Origin: an uncultured Prevotellaceae bacterium | GTDB taxonomy: Bacteria; Bacteroidota; Bacteroidia; Bacteroidales; Bacteroidaceae | Assembly (NCBI GenBank): GCA_946405805.1 | Contig: CAMJIL010000010.1 | Span: 1-62,463 of the forward strand | Direction: 5' to 3' | DNA length: 62,463 nt | Shown: in pieces, positions 1 to 7,831 of the stretch | Numbering within the stretch: the first letter of the stretch is position 1 | How the letters are laid out: each line of letters starts with the position of its first letter | The notes under the pieces: generated by a model | Told to the model about the DNA's origin: nothing | Seen by the model: only the letters and a program-made list of their open reading frames with translations | Database searches by the model: none | Made by a program: the position numbers and the translations under genes

Positions 1-3000
1 TTTGTTGTAACACCATCGAAGTATAGACCACGATCTGTGGTATAATATCCTTGTAAAGTCGTTCCCCATGCCGGAGTTGTGTTATCATAATACTTCTTCC
101 TTGCCAAAGATGTGCCACCATATCCTGCACCGAAGAATTTACCGAATGTACATCCTTCAGCATTGGTGGTAACCTTCTTGTCGCCTTGCATGTTGCCGAA
201 CTTCGGACCACCGCAGAAGAGTGTAACGTGGCTGTTGTATATATCTGTAGTGATATCACCTTTGATTGGCTTGGCATCGTTTGTACCACCGCCAAAGAAG
301 TTGTCAATATCTGCATTGTAGATTTGCCAACGCACATTACCATTTATTTGTTCCAATGATGCACCTGCCACCTCGCCAAAGCGTCCACCGCTGATATAAC
401 ATTCGGCGTTGTCGGTTCTTACAGCAGCATTAGCATTGTAGGTACCTGTGAGATAGAAACCTTCGAATTCACCACCCGTCACAGAAACGGGAACATGGGG
501 TGTGGACTTACTACCATCACTATGGGTACCCATACCGAATTCTTTAATCCATACGTTACCACCAACATGGATGTAATAAACCTTTCCATTAACATCACTA
601 CTCTGAGTAGATACAAACTGATCGAAAACACCGCCGAGAAGGATGAGTGGAGCATCTACTTTATCTTTATTATCATTATTGTCGCCATTGCCCAAATTTT
701 CGTATTCAAACTGAGACGAGTAAATTAATGCAGTATTGGTAACCTCAAACCACCCTTTGGTCTTGCAGATGGTGAAGTTACAGATAAGACTGGCACCATT
801 TGGCTTCTGTGCCTGTGCCGTACCAATAACGTTCAGGAAGTCAAAACGGATTGGACAAATATTCAAACGCTTTTTGTGGTGGTAGATGAGACTGTAATCT
901 GGTTCGTGGTCGTTGTCCTCATCCACTGACATCATAGTGAATGGGGTCGTGCCATTTGATGGCACGCCATCTAAGTGGAAGTTTCCAACCAAGACGACCG
1001 CATTATCATATACTGTTGTTCCCGAGCCAAGACCAGTAATGCTATTTTTTACGCTTTGTTCGTTAAATGTAGTAATTTGCGTTCCTGTTCCAGTGTCTTG
1101 TTTTCCGGAATAGTCATTCTTGTAAACTACGTCGTAGTTTGCATCAGCAACATATATCGCATTGCCCCAGTAAGGTTCAATAGTAATTTCGGTAACACCA
1201 TAAGGCACATCGAAATAAGCGCCCTGCGAGAATACACGTTTGCTGACGCTGTAAAGGTCCTTGTTCGAACTCTTACGGTCAGCATAGTTGTGATCGGGGA
1301 AGTCCTTGATACCAGAGGTTGGATAGTTGTCAGCGTTATATGGGTCGCCAGCAACAGCGGAAATGGCTGTAATCTTCCAACCTGTTACAACCTTGCCGCC
1401 TGTATAGTTCTTCGTGCCTACATCGTTATAATATGGCAACTGTACCTTATCGTAGTTATAATTAAAGTGGTCATCGTCTTTATCGGTACGTTGCAAGGTA
1501 AGGCTACCAAGCCTGATGGTGGCCCCATCAGGCTTGGTCTGACCACCAGTTGTCTGCGCACTACTAATCGTTACCGAAAGCGTCCTGCCTAACTTTCCAC
1601 CATGATTGCGACCTACAACAGCACTGTCTGGAGCATGCTCCACATCATAGTTGATGATAGATGGGTAGTAACCCTGTTCCTTCAATACAGGATAAGGCTT
1701 AGCATCTTCGGTAGCGATAGATTTATCAGCAGTCTCTAATACCCATTTCATCATATCCGAGGGGGCAACCGGTGCTCCTGGTTTTGATGCATAGAAGGCC
1801 GCCAATTTCTTGTTACTGTTCAGCAACAGACGGTAAAACTCGAAGCGATTCAGATATTTCTGTTCAACGGCCAGAGCACTGTTATATTTGTTGTTGCTGA
1901 TGGCTTTGGTCTTCAACTTGTCGTAGGCATAATAGTTGAAGGTGTTGAGACCACCTTGCAGATTCGCGATATTATTACCGCCAAAGACAGGCGATACTGT
2001 AGAACCACCAGTGATATCACCATAGAACATACAGTTCATCACCATCGTATTGATACTTGCTGCAGTGGTGGTTCCTTTGTTATTACCTACAATACCACCT
2101 ACATTCGTACCATTTGTGATAGTGGCATAGCTATAACAGTTAATGACATGTGCACTACCCTCAAGGGAGCCTACTATACCACCAACATCACCACTTCCAC
2201 CTACGCTACCGCGATTGATACCGCAGTTATAGATACGAGTCTCACCCTTGGCAACAGCAGCGATAGCACCAGCATTGGTTCCACCACTAATGTTGATGGT
2301 ATCAAGTATAATATTCTTGATGATAGCACCATCAGCATAAGCTATCAGAGGTGTCTTGAGAGGAGAAGTAATCGTGTGGTAACGTCCATCGATAGAACCG
2401 GTAAACGGAGCATCCGATGAACCTAATGACGTAAAGTCAGATTCAAACACGAAGCCATCACCCAAAATATACTGTCCACCTAAAGCCCTTAGCTTACTTG
2501 AACTATACACTACCATAGGAACCATAGTGAGTCTCAAAGACTGTGTGGCAACATCGGGATCAGACAGGCGTGGTGCACTCAAAGAGTTCACCACCTTCGT
2601 ATTGTCGAAGCGAGGCATTAGCAACGTATCACCTTTTGAGTCTATAACCACCATGAAAGTAGCATTGGTGATGCTCAACGTTGTCTGGTCATGGCCATCA
2701 GCTTCCTGTGTAGTACCTTCACGTTTTAGGTTCTGCAGACTCAGGTCCGTTGAAGTACCCTCCCAAGCACCTTTGTTGAGTTGAGAACCAGTAGTAGCGG
2801 TTTTAAAATAATAAGTAGAACCACTTACACTCTGAATCTGTACGTTATATGGGTCGAAGCCGTTTCTGCCCTCTTTAAAGTTAAGGGCTTCTTTTTGAGT
2901 TTTATCGAGGATTAAGGAATCGCCATTCACATCAGCTTCTCTCACATCATACTTATAGCCCATCTCTTCATCGATGTCGAAATTAGGCTTTACATACCAT

Positions 3001-6000
3001 TTCAAATCCTCGGTGACTTCCTCTAAGTTAGATGGTACCGTGGCAACTGTTGAAAGTGCATTACCCACATTTTTTGCGTATTGCAAATCTCCCCCTTCTC
3101 TATTACGAAGTCGTAACAAGAAAGCAGATGGGGTGACATCACCCTCTGTAGCAGCTCCGCTGTAAAGACTTGTAAACTCAGGCTTTACGGTATAGGTAAC
3201 ATAGAAGTCCGTCTGTACACTGGCTGGCTGAGCCTCATATTCTGGATTGTATTCTTTAAAGTGGTTATATGGATTCTCTTCAAGTGTTGTTGATGTAAAC
3301 GTAATACTATCACCAGTTAGCGCCCATTTCTCTTTATTACTAGCGTCTTTATATGAATAATATACAGGAATTTTGGGGTTATTGACCTTGTACTTATGAT
3401 AGCCTGTCACCTTTGCAGCGGTAGGATACCAATGGTAGGTCTCTACCATCGGACTGTCATATTTTTTCAGTGCAGCAACAGAATCCAATGGGGCACGCAT
3501 AATCTCCCATCCGTGCTGATCGAGCAGGATAACCTCAGGTTCAACACTTTGAGCGATGAAAGTAAACTCTCCCGTATTACCCATGTCGATAGTCTGGAAC
3601 CAGTGGTACTTATTGTGGTATTTCTTTCCACTACCTCCTCCACCATCACTCCATGAATCCCATGGTGCAGCATTTGCCCATGCCTTATAGGTATGCCAGT
3701 TGTTTGGCAATTGCGTAGCCCAGGGTGATATATCAATGCCATCATCATCAACACTTTCTGGGGTGGTTACCTTAGATTCACCCAACATATTCTGAATGGT
3801 AGGATTATTCTTCCAGTATTGTTCGAAGGTGTTAACTGTGCGACGCTCTGTTGTTGTGCCATCAGCAATCTCCTCAACAGTTACCAACTTATATTTATTG
3901 TCAGGAGCACTCAGCACCATATACTCTGTAGGTAGCTGATAGTTTTCAGGATGTTCCGGGTTCAAGGTTGAAACAGATGAATTCTTTGTCGTTACACCTG
4001 TTACCACATGGTTGCTGCCACCATAGTTCACCACGTAGGTGCGGAAATAGTTATGACTGGAGGCCTGAGACGAGTTACTCATAATCTTCACATGATATGG
4101 GTCACCCTTGTAGCCTGGTGTTACTGGCACGTCAGATACACCATTATTTACCGTTGCAGCTTTAGGACTGACAGCATACCACAGCCAACGAGGACGGGTG
4201 CTGGCACCAGAAGCGAATTGCGTTTCTCGCTTTGCATCACTATATACATACAGCATGGCATCACCATTGGAGTATGGATATTCCGCCTTTTGGGCATTAG
4301 CTTCAAGACCATCTTTTCCGTTCTCCTGGAGGAAGTCTTGGCCCTGATAAAACCTCAGCATATAGGTAGGATACAGCTCTGGGTGAGTTTTATCATCGTC
4401 AGATATATCGAAGGTAACAGTATTATTCACCACGTAGGTGATATAAATGTTACCATCCTCCACATCTGTAGGAGTAGTGATGCGGTATGACTCAGGATTT
4501 GCCTTGAGCTTATAGACTATATCGTCTCCTGTACCGTAGGTGTCGAAAGCACCTACTTTCCAGTAGTTATACTTTTCTACCAGCGGGCTTCTCCATTCAT
4601 CTGGTATTACCACATCTTCCAACGGACCACTCTTGGTAAGCAATATCTTACCAGCCTGGTCAACCAAATTGTAAGTGGCATAAGAACTGGTCGGGGTAGC
4701 AGTAATCTGTAGGGATGCATCATGGCCCGCAGTGGTGCTGATATTAAAGTTATCATCCGTGCGGCCTATGCGGTAGTAGTTGCCATCACCCGTAGCAGCC
4801 ATAAACTCTAACTGCTCGTAAGTAGAGTCGTCACCTGGGGCACTACCTGACATGAGGATAAACTTCTTATTCGTCGGTGAACCCGTTAATGAAAGGGCTG
4901 ACGGAGTGGTATATCCTACATAGTTCTTCGTTGCAGCATTCCTAATCTCTACTGCGTAAGGGTCATTTCCTGAGAAGTACCACAAGTATTTATTAAATGA
5001 TGCGTCTCCTTCTGAAGGTAGGATGCCAGCATGTGCAAACGTACCTGTGCCGGTTGTTCCGTTATCGTAGATGTAATTCGCACCATCACCCAACTTAACC
5101 TTCAAGGCACGTTGACCTCTCAGATGGAGGAACTTTTCTATCAGATGAGTTGTGGTGTAGGTTATGTAGATGTTATCCGTCGATGGCCTTTCAGAAATTT
5201 TGTGCTCTTCAGCTAAATCTGCATTATTGTAGAACTTAATCTCCTCACCATAGATATATGGGCTACGGATTTCTTCTGGGATACTGGCATAGCCACTCAA
5301 TGCTCCACCTACGGACACAGGGTTAGGGATGGTATATTGGATGGCAACGTTTCTTGAATTATCTAAGATGTTATAGACATATTTCACCACCTTCTTAGAG
5401 CCTACCGCCGAATTTATCATACCCGTCTTAACAGCAATGGCCTGGATATTTGTAGTGGCGGACACTGTGAAAGCATCTGTATATTCTGTGCTTGACGTTG
5501 TAGGTTCGGTACCGTCGGTAGTATAATAAATCGTTACACCGTCAGTAGTGGTGGAAATACTCACCTCTTGAGTGGCCTCATTATAGGTAATCGTTGGAGT
5601 CTCGCAGACGAAAGAAGAAGCGTCTTCGAGATACCACTTACTGTTATTGTCACTGCTTGGTCCTCCAGTCCAGAGTCCGATGATACCGCCTACATTGGGG
5701 CAACCTGAAGGACCGTCAGTTCTTGCATCCGTACCATATAGTTCGTTGATATTACCGTTTCCGGATGAAGGGCCTGTAGGATTCAGATATTTTCTGTTAT
5801 TTTCCTTCTTTGTGGTTATTTCATAGCAACTGGTACCAGCAACCCAGTTTATCTGGAACTGTGCAGCATCATTATCGGAAGGTGATGCTTCCAGGTGCAT
5901 ACGCATACGTCCTTCATTACCATTTGCCATTTTCCTATTATAGGTAAGATACTTACCATCGCTGACATGCTTGATATAGTAGTAATTGGTTTCACCTACC

Positions 6001-6509
6001 CTCTCGATGCTCCATATTGCATTAAGGGCGTCATACTCACCATCCCTGCACCGATAGGTGGTCATGAATGGCATGCCATTGTCTGAATTGGTATAGTATG
6101 GATCTGAGGATTGGTAATAATACCAACTCTTCGTAGGACACAGATAGAAGTTAGTGGTCGTATTGGCAGGGACATAATCTCGGCTGGCAATAAAATAGAG
6201 TCCTGGCTCAAAACTCTGCGCCAAAACGTTATTGATTCCGAAAGTCATCAGAGCCAGAAGCGTGATTATGACGAGACGTAACCTCGTTAACGACGAGCCG
6301 TAATCTCGTTGACGACGAGCCGTAATCTCGTTAACGAGACGTACTCCAGACTGCCTCTTGCCTGCTTCTAAGCTGCTTCTAAGCTGCTTCTTGCCTGCTT
6401 CTAGCCATACTCTAAGCATACTCATGAGCCTGCTTAGAGTATGGGTAGAACGATTTATCTTACTTGTTGCTCGCTTCTTAAATCCGTAAACGTGCATATC
6501 TTGTGTCAT
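1..6509 (-). CDS. Giant secreted repeat protein, second copy (C-terminus outside window)
   Basis: The frame is open from an ATG at 6507-6509 to the window edge, at least 2169 codons; in-frame translation was spot-checked at about 5600, 2200 and 300. The N-terminus is unusual: about 76 Arg/Lys-rich residues encoded by 22-bp and 11-bp tandem repeats come before the hydrophobic signal core (about residues 78-91, ending VLAQ). Further on there is a chitobiase/Fn3-associated module near residue 300 (IYYTTDGTEPTT), GLUG-like repeats near 1370-1480 (GGIVGSLEG style), and from about 1960 the FFGGG / FGAGYGG repeats also seen in the 4015-aa neighbour. It is the last gene seen of a pilus locus and is probably a surface adhesin or tip-type protein. 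That role is inferred; no catalytic motif was seen. An alternative ATG lies at 6495-6497. Confidence 0.85.
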   Translation of the reverse strand, partial: MTQDMHVYGFKKRATSKINRSTHTLSRLMSMLRVWLEAGKKQLRSSLEAGKRQSGVRLVNEITARRQRDYGSSLTRLRLVIITLLALMTFGINNVLAQSFEPGLYFIASRDYVPANTTTNFYLCPTKSWYYYQSSDPYYTNSDNGMPFMTTYRCRDGEYDALNAIWSIERVGETNYYYIKHVSDGKYLTYNRKMANGNEGRMRMHLEASPSDNDAAQFQINWVAGTSCYEITTKKENNRKYLNPTGPSSGNGNINELYGTDARTDGPSGCPNVGGIIGLWTGGPSSDNNSKWYLEDASSFVCETPTITYNEATQEVSISTTTDGVTIYYTTDGTEPTTSSTEYTDAFTVSATTNIQAIAVKTGMINSAVGSKKVVKYVYNILDNSRNVAIQYTIPNPVSVGGALSGYASIPEEIRSPYIYGEEIKFYNNADLAEEHKISERPSTDNIYITYTTTHLIEKFLHLRGQRALKVKLGDGANYIYDNGTTGTGTFAHAGILPSEGDASFNKYLWYFSGNDPYAVEIRNAATKNYVGYTTPSALSLTGSPTNKKFILMSGSAPGDDSTYEQLEFMAATGDGNYYRIGRTDDNFNISTTAGHDASLQITATPTSSYATYNLVDQAGKILLTKSGPLEDVVIPDEWRSPLVEKYNYWKVGAFDTYGTGDDIVYKLKANPESYRITTPTDVEDGNIYITYVVNNTVTFDISDDDKTHPELYPTYMLRFYQGQDFLQENGKDGLEANAQKAEYPYSNGDAMLYVYSDAKRETQFASGASTRPRWLWYAVSPKAATVNNGVSDVPVTPGYKGDPYHVKIMSNSSQASSHNYFRTYVVNYGGSNHVVTGVTTKNSSVSTLNPEHPENYQLPTEYMVLSAPDNKYKLVTVEEIADGTTTERRTVNTFEQYWKNNPTIQNMLGESKVTTPESVDDDGIDISPWATQLPNNWHTYKAWANAAPWDSWSDGGGGSGKKYHNKYHWFQTIDMGNTGEFTFIAQSVEPEVILLDQHGWEIMRAPLDSVAALKKYDSPMVETYHWYPTAAKVTGYHKYKVNNPKIPVYYSYKDASNKEKWALTGDSITFTSTTLEENPYNHFKEYNPEYEAQPASVQTDFYVTYTVKPEFTSLYSGAATEGDVTPSAFLLRLRNREGGDLQYAKNVGNALSTVATVPSNLEEVTEDLKWYVKPNFDIDEEMGYKYDVREADVNGDSLILDKTQKEALNFKEGRNGFDPYNVQIQSVSGSTYYFKTATTGSQLNKGAWEGTSTDLSLQNLKREGTTQEADGHDQTTLSITNATFMVVIDSKGDTLLMPRFDNTKVVNSLSAPRLSDPDVATQSLRLTMVPMVVYSSSKLRALGGQYILGDGFVFESDFTSLGSSDAPFTGSIDGRYHTITSPLKTPLIAYADGAIIKNIILDTINISGGTNAGAIAAVAKGETRIYNCGINRGSVGGSGDVGGIVGSLEGSAHVINCYSYATITNGTNVGGIVGNNKGTTTAASINTMVMNCMFYGDITGGSTVSPVFGGNNIANLQGGLNTFNYYAYDKLKTKAISNNKYNSALAVEQKYLNRFEFYRLLLNSNKKLAAFYASKPGAPVAPSDMMKWVLETADKSIATEDAKPYPVLKEQGYYPSIINYDVEHAPDSAVVGRNHGGKLGRTLSVTISSAQTTGGQTKPDGATIRLGSLTLQRTDKDDDHFNYNYDKVQLPYYNDVGTKNYTGGKVVTGWKITAISAVAGDPYNADNYPTSGIKDFPDHNYADRKSSNKDLYSVSKRVFSQGAYFDVPYGVTEITIEPYWGNAIYVADANYDVVYKNDYSGKQDTGTGTQITTFNEQSVKNSITGLGSGTTVYDNAVVLVGNFHLDGVPSNGTTPFTMMSVDEDNDHEPDYSLIYHHKKRLNICPIRFDFLNVIGTAQAQKPNGASLICNFTICKTKGWFEVTNTALIYSSQFEYENLGNGDNNDNKDKVDAPLILLGGVFDQFVSTQSSDVNGKVYYIHVGGNVWIKEFGMGTHSDGSKSTPHVPVSVTGGEFEGFYLTGTYNANAAVRTDNAECYISGGRFGEVAGASLEQINGNVRWQIYNADIDNFFGGGTNDAKPIKGDITTDIYNSHVTLFCGGPKFGNMQGDKKVTTNAEGCTFGKFFGAGYGGTSLARKKYYDNTTPAWGTTLQGYYTTDRGLYFDGVTT
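6272..6337 (-). repeat. Three tandem 22-bp repeats inside the N-terminal coding region
   Basis: Units at 6272-6293, 6294-6315 and 6316-6337 differ at one to a few positions. Because 22 is not a multiple of three, each unit is read in a different frame (RLVNEITA, RRQRDYGS, SLTRLRLV). Gain or loss of one copy would shift the frame between the ATG and the signal peptide core. Confidence 0.9.
6360..6403 (-). repeat. Four tandem 11-bp repeats in the same N-terminal region
   Basis: Units read on the plus strand are GCCTGCTTCTA, AGCTGCTTCTA, AGCTGCTTCTT and GCCTGCTTCTA. They encode the EAGKKQLRSSLEAGK stretch of the second giant protein. Eleven is also not a multiple of three, so copy-number change would shift the reading frame. 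Confidence 0.9.
6406..6443 (-). repeat. Perfect 13-bp inverted repeat near the translation start
   Basis: Arms CATACTCTAAGCA (6406-6418) and TGCTTAGAGTATG (6431-6443) are exact reverse complements around a 12-nt loop. In the mRNA this hairpin falls about 65 nt after the ATG of the second giant gene. It could affect translation or repeat slippage; that effect is inferred. Confidence 0.85.
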
Positions 6510-6593
6510 ATCTTTTGTATATATTTTTTCTTTTCTTCTTTATCTCGTAACAAAACCTTTATGCCCTCTCCTTTTCTCTTTTATAACAAAAAC

Positions 6594-6783
6594 CTTTTCT
6601 TTTAACAAAAACCTTAAAAACCCCTCCGAGGTCCGTTAAGTCTTTCAGACTTTTATGTATCAATTTAATATCTTAATCCTTTATAAGCAAGCTTCTAAGT
6701 CTTAACCTCTTAAATCGCTACTCCTGCTTTTAGCAGTTTACTGTCCTCGTCGGAAAAAACCTCGGTTCTTCGAACCTAAAAAA
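6594..6783 (-). promoter_or_regulatory. Putative structured 5' leader of the second giant gene
   Basis: Read on the minus strand, this stretch holds small triloop hairpins in order: GGTTC-GAA-GAACC, CTGCT-AAA-AGCAG and AAGTCT-GAA-AGACTT. It ends in GGGGTTTTTAAGGTTTTTGT and an A-rich run. It is 179/181 identical to the leader of the STAS-like gene (7354-7534), and both differences fall in hairpin loops. A related but diverged form precedes the GH127 gene. It lies in the last part of the 6510-7018 spacer. Confidence 0.6.
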
Positions 6784-7025
6784 TCGTTGCACCACAAGCA
6801 ATAAACTATAAACCGTAAACTGTTTTTTAGCGAAGCGATGTTTTTGCTTTGTCGGGATTGATATTCCTGAAGGGAATGTGATGTTAGAAAAAGGCTGGCT
6901 GGGTGCTTGCACACAAGCAGACTTGGTATAACAGCACAATGGCTCTGACAAGAGCAGCAATCCCTACAAAGGGTTTTTCCGGTTTTTGTTTCTATGTCTT
7001 CATCTGCGTTTCTGTTTTTTATTCA
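6603..7025 (-). repeat. Long direct repeat, copy 1 (downstream of STAS-like gene)
   Basis: Two blocks match copy 2 almost perfectly: 6603-6783 (181 bp, 2 differences) and 6817-7025 (209 bp, a few differences and one 1-bp gap). The 33 bp between them differ from the 87 bp in copy 2. The repeat begins inside the last codons of the STAS-like gene, so both upstream genes end in GAATAA. It fills the 509-bp spacer 6510-7018 except for an A/G-rich leader next to the giant gene. Confidence 0.95.
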
Positions 7026-7312
7026 TTCATTACTTTGTAGCGGCGTTGCAGTGCAACGAGTACACTGCGTTCTGCCAATGGATTCAAACCTCGGAAGGTT
7101 GTATGGCGTTTCAGTTCGTCAAGTGGCATCTCAAGCAGTAGTTTTGCTATACATTCATCTGCGAACGAGTTTGACACCACGTTAACACCAGTAAAGTCAA
7201 GAACAACCTTATCTCCAGCACTTATAAGTGCCGACAACTTCTGACGCAACTTCTGTCCCATGTCGCGTGTTCCAAAGTCTGTTCCGTATTCTATAAACTT
7301 AAACTCTACCAT
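7019..7312 (-). CDS. STAS-like domain protein (DUF4325 type)
   Basis: A 97-aa protein with the look of the STAS-like DUF4325 family: a central DKVVLDFTGVNVVSNSFADECIAKLL segment (residues about 34-59) in which a strand leads to an S/D-rich helix, as in anti-sigma-antagonist folds. No transmembrane segment or signal peptide is seen, so it should be cytoplasmic. It sits between the two giant secreted proteins and is bracketed by near-identical long direct repeats, as if gene plus spacer were inserted or duplicated as a unit. Members of this family often sit beside an ATPase or kinase partner; none is seen here. A regulatory role for the locus is only a guess. Confidence 0.8.
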   Translation of the reverse strand: MVEFKFIEYGTDFGTRDMGQKLRQKLSALISAGDKVVLDFTGVNVVSNSFADECIAKLLLEMPLDELKRHTTFRGLNPLAERSVLVALQRRYKVMNE

Positions 7313-7339
7313 AATGATTCCAATTCGTTTGTTTCAACT

Positions 7340-7550
7340 TTTCTTTTCTCTTCTAACAAAAACCTTAAAAACCCCTCCGAGGTCCGTTAAGTCTTTTAGA
7401 CTTTTATGTATCAATTTAATATCTTAATCCTTTATAAGCAAGCTTCTAAGTCTTAACCTCTTAAATCGCTACTCCTGCTTTCAGCAGTTTACTGTCCTCG
7501 TCGGAAAAAACCTCGGTTCTTCGAACCTAAAAAACAGAATTTGGCTTACA
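7340..7550 (-). promoter_or_regulatory. Putative structured 5' leader of the STAS-like gene
   Basis: On the minus strand it begins with TGTAAGCCAAATTCTG (7535-7550), a block found unchanged before the GH127 gene at 32296-32311. Hairpins GGTTC-GAA-GAACC, CTGCT-GAA-AGCAG and AAGTCT-AAA-AGACTT follow, then GGGGTTTTTAAGGTTTTTGT next to the start. Runs of GGTTTTT can pair with AAAAACC runs further upstream in the same spacer. The function (attenuator, protein-binding leader or processing site) is unknown. Confidence 0.6.
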
Positions 7551-7831
7551 TATAACGGTTAACGGTTAAAGTTTAACGGTTAAAGAGTTTTCGTTTTGGT
7601 TATCGTTAACGTTATGGTTGAAAACTGTTTTTTAGCGAAGCGGTGTTTTTGCTTTGGAGGGATTGGTATTCCTGAAAGGGAATGTGATGTTAGAAAAAGG
7701 CTGGCTGGGTGCTTGCACACAAGCAGACTTGGTATAACAGCACAATGGCTCTGACAAGAGCAGCAATCCCTACAAAGGGTTTTTCCGGTTTTTGTTTCTA
7801 TGTCTTCATCTGCGTTTCTGTTTTTTATTCA
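7354..7831 (-). repeat. Long direct repeat, copy 2 (downstream of the 4015-aa gene)
   Basis: Matching blocks are 7354-7534 and 7622-7831, paired with copy 1 at 6603-6783 and 6817-7025. It starts in the last codons of the 4015-aa gene. The unmatched middle (7535-7621) holds the 16-bp block shared with the GH127 leader and four heptamers (7556-7583). Together with the leader it fills the 512-bp spacer 7313-7824. Confidence 0.95.

Noticed and set aside
6817..7025. Mobile element (insertion sequence) behind the duplicated spacers
   Set aside because: No transposase frame, terminal inverted repeats or target duplication are visible; the duplicated parts follow gene ends and leaders instead.
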